The translations under genes and the position numbers were made by a program. Below the pieces are notes generated by a model, which saw only the letters and a list, made by a program, of their open reading frames with translations, was not told the origin of the DNA and did not search any database. Of a stretch of DNA of 64,000 nucleotides, positions 9,131 to 16,775 are shown in pieces. The DNA lies in NCBI GenBank assembly GCA_021817245.1, contig JAKAVQ010000003.1, positions 62,001 to 126,000 of the forward strand, written 5' to 3'. The first letter of the stretch is position 1. Each line of letters starts with the position of its first letter. The DNA comes from Thermoplasmata archaeon. Its GTDB lineage: Archaea; Thermoplasmatota; Thermoplasmata; Lutacidiplasmatales; UBA184.

Positions 9131-9140
9131 TACTTAACCC
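9131..9140 (-). promoter_or_regulatory. TATA-like box for winged-helix gene A
   Basis: The minus-strand reading is GGGTTAAGTA, centred about 33 bp upstream of the ATG at 9102, and shares TTAAGTA with the rps15 box. Confidence 0.45.
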
Positions 9141-9172
9141 GTACCGGGAACGCGGGGGGGACGGAGCCCGCC

Positions 9173-9511
9173 TCAGTTGACGCGGTCCGCGCGGGAGATC
9201 CGCGCGATCAGGAATCCCTTGCCCGCGGTGGTGATCGTGAACCGGTGGCCGAGGGGGCGGCCCCGGTCCCACGCGTAGGGGCGGTCGTCCCGGGGGGCGG
9301 CGAACCCGTTCGCGACCAGCATCGCGAGCGCTTCCCCGAGGTCGTGCTCGGAGAGCCGCGGGTACTGTCGCCGGCCGAGGAGGCGGGCGAGCTCCTCGGG
9401 TTCGAGACCCTCCCCCTCCGGCTCCTCCATCTCCGCCCGGTTCAGGAGGCGGAGGATCTCGAGGAGGCCGTCGCGCATCTCCCACACCGATTCGGTCGAC
9501 CCCGCGGTCAT
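9173..9511 (-). CDS. small winged-helix-like protein, paralogue B
   Basis: A 112-residue tandem paralogue of the gene at 8761-9102. Corresponding blocks are MRDGLLEILRLLNRAE, LEPEELARLLGRRQY, GEALAMLVANGFAAP and FTITTAGKGFLIARISRADRVN. The two end almost identically (ALARSDRIS against RISRADRVN), showing a local duplication. The ATG at 9511 is preferred over one at 9565 because homology to the paralogue begins only after it. Probably a DNA-binding protein; target unknown. The divergent Cys-rich gene starts 96 bp away, so a shared regulatory region is possible. Confidence 0.68.
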   Translation of the reverse strand: MTAGSTESVWEMRDGLLEILRLLNRAEMEEPEGEGLEPEELARLLGRRQYPRLSEHDLGEALAMLVANGFAAPRDDRPYAWDRGRPLGHRFTITTAGKGFLIARISRADRVN

Positions 9512-9607
9512 CGAGGAGCGGTGCGCGGGAAGGGAGAGATGAACGTATGCCTCCACAGGGGGCACGCGCTTTTAGGGGAAGGTCGCTAGTCTACCTATCG
9601 CCCGTCC

Positions 9608-9916
9608 ATGGCGTGTACCTGCCGGAACCCGGCACGTTGCCCCATCTGCAACACCCCGGTCCGGGTTCCGCTCACCAATCTCGAGAACGCGTCCGGGGGC
9701 GCGATCCTGGTCGACCGGTTCGCCCGGCGGGACTCGTCCACCTCCTGGGAGGGCCTCCGGCGCCTGATCCAAGGCTACGGCAGCTGCCCGTCCTGCGGTC
9801 ACACGATCCACTTCGAGCATTCCCGCTCCTGCGTCGCGGAGGCGCTGAGCACTGCGGGGGTGCCGCTCGCCGAACGGGAGTCGCTCCTTGCGAAGATCAC
9901 CTTCCCGGAAGGATAG
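9608..9916 (+). CDS. small Cys-rich (zinc-binding-like) protein upstream of trpS
   Basis: A 102-residue protein not matched to a named family. It has two likely zinc half-sites: CTCRNPARCPIC at residues 3-14 and CPSCGHTIHFEH near residues 60-71, with a later Cys in SRSCVAEAL. The middle (residues 20-55) has no recognised motif and the C-terminal third is helical and acidic (VPLAERESLLAKITF). It ends 13 bp before the trpS start on the same strand, so the two are probably co-transcribed. A TATA-like CTTTTAGG at about 9568-9576 lies some 35 bp upstream. Zinc binding is inferred; the biological role is unknown. Confidence 0.65.
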   Translation: MACTCRNPARCPICNTPVRVPLTNLENASGGAILVDRFARRDSSTSWEGLRRLIQGYGSCPSCGHTIHFEHSRSCVAEALSTAGVPLAERESLLAKITFPEG

Positions 9917-9929
9917 GCGGGGAGGGAGG

Positions 9930-11084
9930 ATGGGCGGCAAGGACGAGGAGTTCGTCGTCACCCCGTACGAGGTGAAGGGCCGGATCGACTACGAGCGCCT
10001 CCGCGAGCAGTTCGGGACGCAGTCGATCACCCCGGAGCTCCTCGCGAAGCTCCACCATCTTGCGGGCGGCGAGCTCCCGCCGGTCCTTGCGCGGGGGATC
10101 TACTACTCCCACCGGGACCTGCCCGCGCTGCTCGACGGCTTCGCCCACGGCAAACCGTTCTTCCTCTACTCGGGCCGGGGACCTTCCGGGCCGCTCCACA
10201 CCTCCCACCTCCTGCAGTTCTCGCTCTGCCAGTGGTTCCAGAAGCGGTTCGGCGTCGCGATGTACGTCCAGATCACCGACGACGAGAAGTTCTGGTCGTC
10301 GAAGACGGGCATCAGCCGGGAGGAGACGACGAACTGGGGGTTCGAGAACCTCCTCGACATCCTCGCGCTCGGCTTCGACCCGAAGCGGACGGCCACCTTC
10401 TTCGACTCCCGCTCTATCGCGGCGCTCTATCCGCTCGCGATACGGGTCGCCCGCAAGATCCCCTATTCGACGGTGCGGGCCGTCTTCGGCTTCGAGCCGA
10501 GCCAGAACATCGGCCTCGTCTTCTACACCGCGCTCCAGACGGTGCCGGCGTTCTGGCCGTCGTGGGCCGAGGGACGGGCGGTGCCGTGCCTTATCCCGTG
10601 CGGGATCGACCAGGACCCGCACTTCCGCATCTCCCGCGACATCGCCGAGAGCCTAGGCTACCCGAAGCCGGCGTTGCTCCACAGCCAGATGGTCCCGGGA
10701 CTCCTCGGCGAGTCGGTGATGTCGACGACCGGCGACCGCAGCGACAACGCGCTCTTCCTCAACGATCCGCCCGAGGTCGTGGAGCGCAAGGTCCGCAACG
10801 CCTTCACGGGGGGACGCGCGACCGTCGAGGAGCAGCGACGGCTCGGCGCCGTCCCCGAGGTCTGTTCGGTCTGGGCGCTGTGGCGGACCCAGTTCGCGGA
10901 GAGCGAGGAGAAGTTCCGGGCCGTCACGGACGGCTGCCGCTCCGGACACCTTCTCTGCGGCGAGTGCAAGTCCCAGCTCCTCGAGCGGATCCATCCGTTC
11001 TACCGGTCCCACGCGGTCGCCCGGGAGAAGGCCCGGGAATGGGCCGAGTCGACGATCGTGACCGCGGCCCCGCACCCCGTGTAG
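9930..11084 (+). CDS. trpS: tryptophanyl-tRNA synthetase, archaeal type with altered signature motifs
   Basis: Charges tRNA-Trp. The 384-residue protein follows archaeal/eukaryotic TrpRS closely: YSGRGPSGPLH, YVQITDDEKFW, GFDPKRTATFF, VFGFEPSQNIG, VPCLIPCGIDQDPHFRISRD and a late NAFTGGRATVEEQRRLG. Both class I ATP signatures differ from the norm. The HIGH motif (usually HLGH here) is HTSH at 90-93. The KMSAS segment is VMSTT at 263-267, so the conserved Lys is missing. Everything else looks functional, so it may be a working divergent enzyme or a paralogue with another job. The ATG at 9930 follows a purine-rich GGAGGGAGG, which decides this start. It converges with the TPR gene at 11107. Confidence 0.88.
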   Translation: MGGKDEEFVVTPYEVKGRIDYERLREQFGTQSITPELLAKLHHLAGGELPPVLARGIYYSHRDLPALLDGFAHGKPFFLYSGRGPSGPLHTSHLLQFSLCQWFQKRFGVAMYVQITDDEKFWSSKTGISREETTNWGFENLLDILALGFDPKRTATFFDSRSIAALYPLAIRVARKIPYSTVRAVFGFEPSQNIGLVFYTALQTVPAFWPSWAEGRAVPCLIPCGIDQDPHFRISRDIAESLGYPKPALLHSQMVPGLLGESVMSTTGDRSDNALFLNDPPEVVERKVRNAFTGGRATVEEQRRLGAVPEVCSVWALWRTQFAESEEKFRAVTDGCRSGHLLCGECKSQLLERIHPFYRSHAVAREKAREWAESTIVTAAPHPV

Positions 11085-11106
11085 GACCGGCTCCACCGCG
11101 ACCGGT

Positions 11107-11853
11107 TCAGCCGACCTCGGGCCGACGATAGAGCGGACGGGGCCGGGCGTCCTCCGGCCCCTCGGGAGCGGGGGAGAGCGGGGGTTCCACGGCCTCGGGG
11201 CCCCCCTGGACCGCGGTGACGAGGCGCAGCATGGGGCGGAAGAGCGAGCGCTGGGCCCGCTCCGGATCGAGCGTGTACGCTCGCTCGTAGGCGGCGATCG
11301 CCTCCTCCTCCTCGCCGAGGCTCAAGAGCGACAGCGCGAGCTCGAGCCAACTCTTCGCCTCCCGCGCCCCCTCGCGCTCGCCGGCCTCCTCGACGTGATC
11401 GTCGCGCAAGGGAGGGCCGGCACGGGCCGGCTCTTCCCCGCCAGGAAGCTCCCGGGAGAGGACGAGCGCCCGCTCGAAGGCGACGGAGGCCGACTCCTCG
11501 TCGCCGGACTCCGCGAGCGCGACCCCGAGCCGGTGCCAGGCGACCAGGTCGTCCGGTGCCAGAGCGACCGCCCGACGGTAGGCGCTCGCCGCCTCGGGCC
11601 ACTCCTCCCGGAGCGAGCGGGCGACCCCGAGATGGAACCAGGAGTCGGAGTTCTGGGGCGAGAGCGCCACGGCGCGGGCGAGCGCCGCTTCGGCCATCGT
11701 CGCAAGGCCGAGGTGGGCGAGACAGACCCCGTAGTACGACCACGCGGCGGAGTTGTCCGGGGACTCGCGGACGGCATCCCGGAACGCCCGGACCGCGTTC
11801 GCGTAGTCCTGGCGCAGGAAGTAATGGACCCCGAGGTCGAAGTTCGGCGTCAC
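11107..11853 (-). CDS. tetratricopeptide-repeat (TPR) protein
   Basis: A 248-residue soluble protein made of about four to five TPR units, recognisable by the 34-residue spacing of W/G/Y, A and P positions: FDLGVHYFLRQDYANAVRAF, AWSYYGVCLAHLGLATMAEA, SWFHLGVARSLREEWPEAA, AWHRLGVALAESGDEESAS and a later SWLELALSLLSLGEEEEAI. A charged Glu/Arg spacer separates the fourth and fifth units. The C-terminus is Pro-rich. GTG at 11853 is chosen because it begins just before the first repeat; a longer frame to 11958 adds only unstructured sequence. TPR arrays mediate protein-protein contacts; the partner is unknown. Confidence 0.82.
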   Translation of the reverse strand: MTPNFDLGVHYFLRQDYANAVRAFRDAVRESPDNSAAWSYYGVCLAHLGLATMAEAALARAVALSPQNSDSWFHLGVARSLREEWPEAASAYRRAVALAPDDLVAWHRLGVALAESGDEESASVAFERALVLSRELPGGEEPARAGPPLRDDHVEEAGEREGAREAKSWLELALSLLSLGEEEEAIAAYERAYTLDPERAQRSLFRPMLRLVTAVQGGPEAVEPPLSPAPEGPEDARPRPLYRRPEVG

Positions 11854-11967
11854 ACCCGGCGACCGCCCCAAAGAGCGCGCTCGGAAAAGCCTGCCGTTGG
11901 AGGGAGTCGGTCTCCGCGACGCCCCCGGGAGGGGGCGGACCGCGCTAGGGTGACGCACGGAGTTGGG

Positions 11968-11976
11968 CTTATATGG
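11968..11976. promoter_or_regulatory. TATA-like element between TPR and OB-fold genes
   Basis: CTTATATGG is one of few A/T runs in the divergent 281-bp intergenic region and could serve either direction. Relative to the OB-fold gene (ATG 12135) it would give a leader of roughly 140 nt; a second candidate, TAGTTATTG near 12040-12049, would give a shorter one. Direction unresolved. Confidence 0.35.
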
Positions 11977-12134
11977 ACCGGTTCCACTGAAGGGTTGAGG
12001 AATCCCAGAGCCCAGCCTTATTCGAGCGTCCGGCCCGTCCTAGTTATTGCGACAGGTGTTCGCGCGAGGAGTCTCGCTCTACGATTCCCAGCGAACCCGC
12101 AGACAACGCGAGAAAGCCAAGAGGCGAACGAGAG

Positions 12135-12653
12135 ATGGCAGACAAACCCCTGACGAAAGTGCGAGACCTGACGCCGAACTCGAAGCAAGTGAACGTGCTG
12201 GCCAAGGTGGTCAACATCGGAGAGCCGAAAGAGGTCATGGGCAAGTTCGGCGACCCGCGGAAGGTGTGCGAGGCGGTCGTCGGGGACGACACCGCGACGA
12301 TCATCCTTTCGCTCTGGAACGAGCAGATCGGATCGATAACGAAGGACGAGACGGTCCTGGTCGACAACGGCTACGTTTCCCTCGTGCGCGGCCACATGCG
12401 CCTGAACGTGGGCCGGTACGGGAACCTGACGAAGTCGACCGAGGGCGTCGGTGACGTCAACCAGTCGCTCGACATGAGCCAGCAGGAGTTCGAGAGCGAG
12501 CGCCGCTCCTTCGGGGGCGGAGGCTACCGCGACCGCGGCTCCGGTGGCTACGGCGGCGGTGGCGGCGGCGGCGGCAGCGGCCGATACGGTGGCGGCAGCG
12601 GCGGCGGTGGGGGCGGAGGGCGCGAGCGCTCCGACTCCTACAAGCGCTACTGA
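12135..12653 (+). CDS. OB-fold single-stranded nucleic-acid-binding protein with Gly-rich tail
   Basis: A 172-residue protein. Residues 1-100 form an RPA/SSB-type OB fold: VRDLTPNSKQVNVLAKVVNIG, then ATIILSLWNEQIGSI, then VDNGYVSLVRGHMRLNVGRYG, matching archaeal single-OB SSB proteins. The C-terminal 50 residues are nearly all Gly, Ser, Arg and Tyr (long GGC codon runs) ending SDSYKRY; such flexible tails in bacterial SSB recruit partners, but here the tip lacks the acidic peptide and is basic/aromatic. Expected role is coating ssDNA in replication and repair. Unlike many neighbours it has a leader with a modest GAGG about 11 nt before the ATG. Confidence 0.9.
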   Translation: MADKPLTKVRDLTPNSKQVNVLAKVVNIGEPKEVMGKFGDPRKVCEAVVGDDTATIILSLWNEQIGSITKDETVLVDNGYVSLVRGHMRLNVGRYGNLTKSTEGVGDVNQSLDMSQQEFESERRSFGGGGYRDRGSGGYGGGGGGGGSGRYGGGSGGGGGGGRERSDSYKRY

Positions 12654-12686
12654 GCGCGCTTCCGGCCTCCCCGAGGTGAACCTTTT

Positions 12687-12708
12687 CCCCCGCCCTTCCG
12701 GGCGGGGG
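12687..12708 (+). terminator. perfect GC hairpin after the OB-fold gene
   Basis: A 9-bp stem (CCCCCGCCC / GGGCGGGGG) with a TTCC loop, 34 nt beyond the stop of the OB-fold gene and 16 bp before the next TATA box. A CTTTT run precedes it, but no T-tract follows, so it may act as an RNA 3'-end stabiliser or insulator instead of a classical terminator. Confidence 0.4.
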
Positions 12709-12723
12709 CCGACCGCCGGATTT

Positions 12724-12732
12724 GATTATATA
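12724..12732 (+). promoter_or_regulatory. TATA box of the thioredoxin-like/AsnC gene
   Basis: GATTATATA is a near-consensus archaeal TATA box centred about 32 bp before the ATG at 12760; no Shine-Dalgarno lies between, indicating an essentially leaderless transcript. Confidence 0.65.
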
Positions 12733-12759
12733 CGGGGGTCCACTTTCGCGCGCCTGTCC

Positions 12760-13440
12760 ATGACCGACGAGTCCCGGGAACTGATCCTCTACGTCCAGTC
12801 GAAGCGCGCGGTCACGACGTTCTACCGGCCGCCGCCGACCCCCTCCCGGGGTCCGCTCGCCGGGCCGGGAACGGGCGCCGCGACCCCGGGCGAGGGGGCG
12901 GAGAGCGCGTCGATCGGCGAGCAGGTCTTCTTCCTCTCCGACGACCAGTCGCGGTGCATGGCGCTCACCGAGGAGGTCGCGACGCGTCGCGGCTACCACG
13001 TGCGCGTCGTCGACATCGAGAAGGTGGGCCGGATCGAGCGCCTCATCGCCGAGCACCTGCGCGGCGTGCAGAAGTTCCCGGTGCTGATCTCGCCGCTCGG
13101 CCGCCGTCTCGAAGGGACGGACCAGTTCACGACGGACGAGCTCGCGGCGATCATGCCGACCGATCTCAAGAGCGTCCGCGCGTTCTCCTACCTCAAGGTC
13201 CGGGGCGGGGACCTCGATCGGATCCGCCGCCTGCTCGAGTCGCTGCCCGAGGTCAAGGAGCTCCATTTCCTGACCGGCGACTGGGACATGCTGGTCGTCC
13301 TCGACTTCGCGACGGCCGGGGCGAACAAGCGCCAGGTGCTCGATTTCGTTACCGACCGCATCCGGGGGATCCCCGAGATCCTCGACACCTCGACGGTCGT
13401 TCCGGAGTACTCGCTGACGAAGTTCCCGCTGAAGTACTAG
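12760..13440 (+). CDS. thioredoxin-like domain fused to Lrp/AsnC ligand-binding (RAM) domain
   Basis: A 226-residue protein with two parts. Residues 1-120 look like a thioredoxin/glutaredoxin-like fold: VFFLSDDQSRCMALTEEVATR, YHVRVVDIEKV, then KFPVLISPLG with a cis-Pro-type turn; the usual CxxC is reduced to one Cys. Residues 140-226 match the AsnC/Lrp effector domain (AFSYLKVRGGD, VKELHFLTGDWDMLVVLDF, IRGIPEILDTSTVV). No helix-turn-helix is present, so it is not an ordinary Lrp repressor; stand-alone RAM domains bind amino acids and tune partners. The leaderless promoter fixes the start. Its TAG stop shares a CTAG with the convergent carB stop. The thioredoxin-like reading is less sure than the AsnC one. 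Confidence 0.75.
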   Translation: MTDESRELILYVQSKRAVTTFYRPPPTPSRGPLAGPGTGAATPGEGAESASIGEQVFFLSDDQSRCMALTEEVATRRGYHVRVVDIEKVGRIERLIAEHLRGVQKFPVLISPLGRRLEGTDQFTTDELAAIMPTDLKSVRAFSYLKVRGGDLDRIRRLLESLPEVKELHFLTGDWDMLVVLDFATAGANKRQVLDFVTDRIRGIPEILDTSTVVPEYSLTKFPLKY

Positions 13441-16400
13441 ACGCCGGGAGCGCGCCGCCGGCCACGCCGCACCGCGCGTCGCCGGCGGCGCCGTCGTGAC
13501 ACGGGCACCGCGCGCGCCGGGACCGGCGTGCTGTTCGCCGCCCCCGGCTCCGGGGTGCCGTAGAGCGGCTCGACGGTGAGCGGGTGCTCTTCGAGCCAGG
13601 CGACCCCCTCGACGTAGGCGGCGAACGGCTCGAGGCTCGTGAAGAGCGGGATCCCGAGCTCGACGGCCCGGCGGCGCAGAACGTACTCGTCCTCGAGCAT
13701 CCGCTCGAACTTCTCCTGCGTCAGCGAGAGCGGAACGTTGAGGAGGACGTCGATCTCGCCCCGGTCGAGCGCCTCGGTGACGTTCGGGTGGCGGTCCGGC
13801 TCGGAGACCTTGTGGAGGATCCGCACCGGGCGGACCCCCTCAGCGGTGAGGAAGGCGCCGGTGTCCTCGGTCGCCGCCACCCCGAGGCCGAGCGCGCGCA
13901 GCCGTTCGGCGATCGGGAGGAGGTCGCGTTTGAGCTCGGGCCCCCCCACGGAGAGGAACGCCGTGCCGCGCCGCGGGACGAGACGGACCCCGGTCGAGAC
14001 GAGCGCCTTGACGAGCGCGTCCGAGAACGTCGGGCCGAAGCAGGCGACCTCGCCGGTCGACTGCATCTCGACGCCGAGGAGCGGGTCGGAACCGGTGAGC
14101 TGGAGGAAGGAGAACTGGGGGACCTTCACGCCCCAGCGGCCCGGGGGAAGCGGCGCGACGCCGTCGCGCGATATCGGACGGCCCAGGAGGGCGCGCGCCG
14201 CCTCCCGGAGGAGGGGGACCCCGGTCGCCTTCGTGAGGAACGGGAGCGAGCGGCTGGCCCTCAGGTTGAGCTCGATGATCTGGTAGGCCCGGTCCTTCAC
14301 GAGGAACTGGACGTTGAACGGCCCGCGGATCGCGAGCGTACGCGCGAGGCGGCGTGCCGCTTCGAGGAGCGCTTCCTGGACCGCGACGGGGGTGTGCCGC
14401 GGCGGCAGGCAGAAGATGGCGTCGCCCGAGTGGATCCCGGCGCGCTCGATGTGCTCGAGGATCCCGGCGACCAGGACCCGCTCCCCGTCGGCGATCGCGT
14501 CGAGCTCGACCTCGTCGGCCCCCTCGATGAACTTCGTGATCACGACCGGATGCTCCGGGGAGACTCGCGCGGCGTCGGAGAGGAACCGGGCCAGGTCGCC
14601 CCGGGCGGCGATTACCCGCATCGCCTGGCCGGAAAGGACGTAGGACGGACGGACGAGGACGGGGTACCCGACCTCGTCGGCGAACGCCGAGGCCTCCTCG
14701 ACCGTGCGGAACGCCCGCCACGCCGGTTGCGGGATCCGCAGCTTCTCGAGGAGGGTCGCGAACCGGGCCCGATCCTCGGCGGTGTCGATCGATTCCGAGC
14801 TCGTTCCGAGGATCGGGATGCCGCACATCGTCAACAGCGGGGTCAGGTTCTGCGCGAGCTGGCTGCCGACGCACGTCACGATGCCGTCGAAGCGCTCGAA
14901 GTCGTGGATGTCGCGGACCCGCTCGAGCGTGATCTCCTCGAAGTAGAGCCGGTCGGAACGATCGTAGTCGGTCGAGACGGTCTCGGGGTTCGAGTTGAGG
15001 AGCGCGACCCCGGGGACCCCTTCCGCCTTCAGGCCGTCCACGAGGTTCATCGTCGACCAGTCGAACTCGACGCTCGAGCCGATGCGGTAGGGACCCGCGC
15101 CGATGACCAGCGAGGCGCCGCGGGGCATCGGCGCGACATCGTCCGCGTCGGCCCGGTAGGTGAGGTAGAGGTAGTTCGTGCGGGCCGGCCACTCTCCCGC
15201 GAGCGTGTCGATCATCCGGACCCTTGGGCGGATCCCGAGCTCGAGCCGACGCCGCCGGACCTCCTCCTCGTCGCGCCGCGCGGTGCGGCCGATCGCGCGG
15301 TCGGAAAGGCCGAGCTCCTTCGCCCGCCGGAGCAGTAACCCCTCGAGTGGACCGGCCGCGGGCGTCGCGAGCGTGCGGTGGACCGCGTCGATCTCCCCGA
15401 GGGCGTCGACGAACCACCGGTCGATCCACGCGACCCGGCTCACGGTCGCCGGGTCGATCCCGGCCCGCAGCGCCTCGAGGACGTGGACGAGCACCGCGGG
15501 GGTCGGGGTCCCGAGGTCGGCGAGGATCGCCTCCGGCGCGCGGATTTCGGGCGGTGGCAAGAGGTCGGCCCGCGGGTCGCCCATCCGGACCGCCTTCGAG
15601 AGCGCCTCCGGGAACGACGCCCCGATCCCCATGACCTCCCCGACCGACTTCATCGAGGGTCCGAGCCGCCGGTCGGCCCGCTCGAACTTGTCGAGGTCCC
15701 AGCGCGGGAGCTTGACCACGACGTAATCGAGCGCCGGCTCGAAGCAGGCCGTCGTGACCCCGGTGATGCGGTTCTTGAGCTCGGGGAGCGTGTAGCCGAG
15801 CGCGAGCTTCGCCGCGACGTACGCGAGCGGATAGCCGGTCGCCTTGCTCGCGAGCGCACTCGACCGGGAGAGTCGGGCGTTGATCTCGATCGCGTAGTAC
15901 TCCTCGCTCGTCGGGTCGAGGCAGAACTGGATGTTGCACTCCCCGACGATCCCGACCTCCTCGACCGCCCGGAGCGCGGCCTGGCGGAGCATCTGGTACT
16001 CGTAGTCGGTGAGCGTCTGGCTCGGCGCGATGACGACGTTGTCGCCGGTGTGCACGCGCATCCCGAGGACGTTCTCCATGTTGCAGACGGTGAGCGCGTT
16101 CCCCTTCGCGTCCCGCACGACCTCGTACTCGAGCTGCTTGAACGTCCCCACGTATCGCTCGAGGAGCACCTGACCGACCGGGCTCGCGCGCAGCCCGCGC
16201 GCGACGACCTCCGCGAGCTCCTCGGGCGTCCGGGCGACCCCACCGCCCTTGCCCCCCAGCGTGAACGCGACCCGTACCATCACCGGGAAACCGAGCTCCT
16301 TCGCCGCCACGAGCGCTTCCTCGGCGGAGTACACGGCCTTGCTCGGAAGGGTCGGGACGCGGGCGCGGGCCATCGCGCGGACGAACTTCGCCCGGTCCTC

Positions 16401-16775
16401 GGTCGCCTTGATCCCGGCGAGCGGCGTGCCGAGCACCCGGGTCGAGGTGCGGGTCAGGGTGCCCGAGTCCGAAAGCCCGACGCCGCAGTTGAGCGCCGTC
16501 TGGCCTCCGAAGGAGAGCAGGATCCCCTCGGGGCGCTCCGCCTCGAGGATCGGAGCGACGAACTCCGGTACGATCGGCTGGAAGTAGACCCGGCCGTGCT
16601 TCGGCGGATCGGTCTGGAGCGTCGCGATGTTCGGGTTCACGACGACCGCGTAGACCCCCTCCTCCTCGAGCGCCTTCAGGCACTGGCTCCCGGAATAGTC
16701 GAACTCTCCCGCCTCGCCGATCTTGAGCGCTCCGCTCCCGAGGAGCAGGACCTTCTTCGGAAGGGAGAGCGTCAT
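13437..16775 (-). CDS. carB: carbamoyl-phosphate synthase large subunit
   Basis: Makes carbamoyl phosphate from bicarbonate, ammonia and two ATP for pyrimidine and arginine synthesis. The 1112-residue protein holds both duplicated ATP-grasp halves: the first starts KVLLLGSGALKIGEAGEFDYSG and contains MVRVAFTLGGKGGG and IEINARLSRSSALASKATGYP; the second contains GAGPYRIGSSVEFDWS, VLVRPSYVLSGQAM and IELNLRASRSLPFLTKATG. An MGS-like regulatory domain follows (about residues 930-1060). It is slightly longer than usual because of a Pro/Arg-rich tail of about 40 residues. The ATG overlaps the carA stop (ATGA at 16772-16775). Confidence 0.96.
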   Translation of the reverse strand: MTLSLPKKVLLLGSGALKIGEAGEFDYSGSQCLKALEEEGVYAVVVNPNIATLQTDPPKHGRVYFQPIVPEFVAPILEAERPEGILLSFGGQTALNCGVGLSDSGTLTRTSTRVLGTPLAGIKATEDRAKFVRAMARARVPTLPSKAVYSAEEALVAAKELGFPVMVRVAFTLGGKGGGVARTPEELAEVVARGLRASPVGQVLLERYVGTFKQLEYEVVRDAKGNALTVCNMENVLGMRVHTGDNVVIAPSQTLTDYEYQMLRQAALRAVEEVGIVGECNIQFCLDPTSEEYYAIEINARLSRSSALASKATGYPLAYVAAKLALGYTLPELKNRITGVTTACFEPALDYVVVKLPRWDLDKFERADRRLGPSMKSVGEVMGIGASFPEALSKAVRMGDPRADLLPPPEIRAPEAILADLGTPTPAVLVHVLEALRAGIDPATVSRVAWIDRWFVDALGEIDAVHRTLATPAAGPLEGLLLRRAKELGLSDRAIGRTARRDEEEVRRRRLELGIRPRVRMIDTLAGEWPARTNYLYLTYRADADDVAPMPRGASLVIGAGPYRIGSSVEFDWSTMNLVDGLKAEGVPGVALLNSNPETVSTDYDRSDRLYFEEITLERVRDIHDFERFDGIVTCVGSQLAQNLTPLLTMCGIPILGTSSESIDTAEDRARFATLLEKLRIPQPAWRAFRTVEEASAFADEVGYPVLVRPSYVLSGQAMRVIAARGDLARFLSDAARVSPEHPVVITKFIEGADEVELDAIADGERVLVAGILEHIERAGIHSGDAIFCLPPRHTPVAVQEALLEAARRLARTLAIRGPFNVQFLVKDRAYQIIELNLRASRSLPFLTKATGVPLLREAARALLGRPISRDGVAPLPPGRWGVKVPQFSFLQLTGSDPLLGVEMQSTGEVACFGPTFSDALVKALVSTGVRLVPRRGTAFLSVGGPELKRDLLPIAERLRALGLGVAATEDTGAFLTAEGVRPVRILHKVSEPDRHPNVTEALDRGEIDVLLNVPLSLTQEKFERMLEDEYVLRRRAVELGIPLFTSLEPFAAYVEGVAWLEEHPLTVEPLYGTPEPGAANSTPVPARAVPVSRRRRRRRAVRRGRRRAPGV

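Noticed and set aside
11854-11958. N-terminal extension of the TPR protein
   Set aside because: The added 35 residues are low-complexity and not TPR-like; the GTG at 11853 begins at the first repeat.
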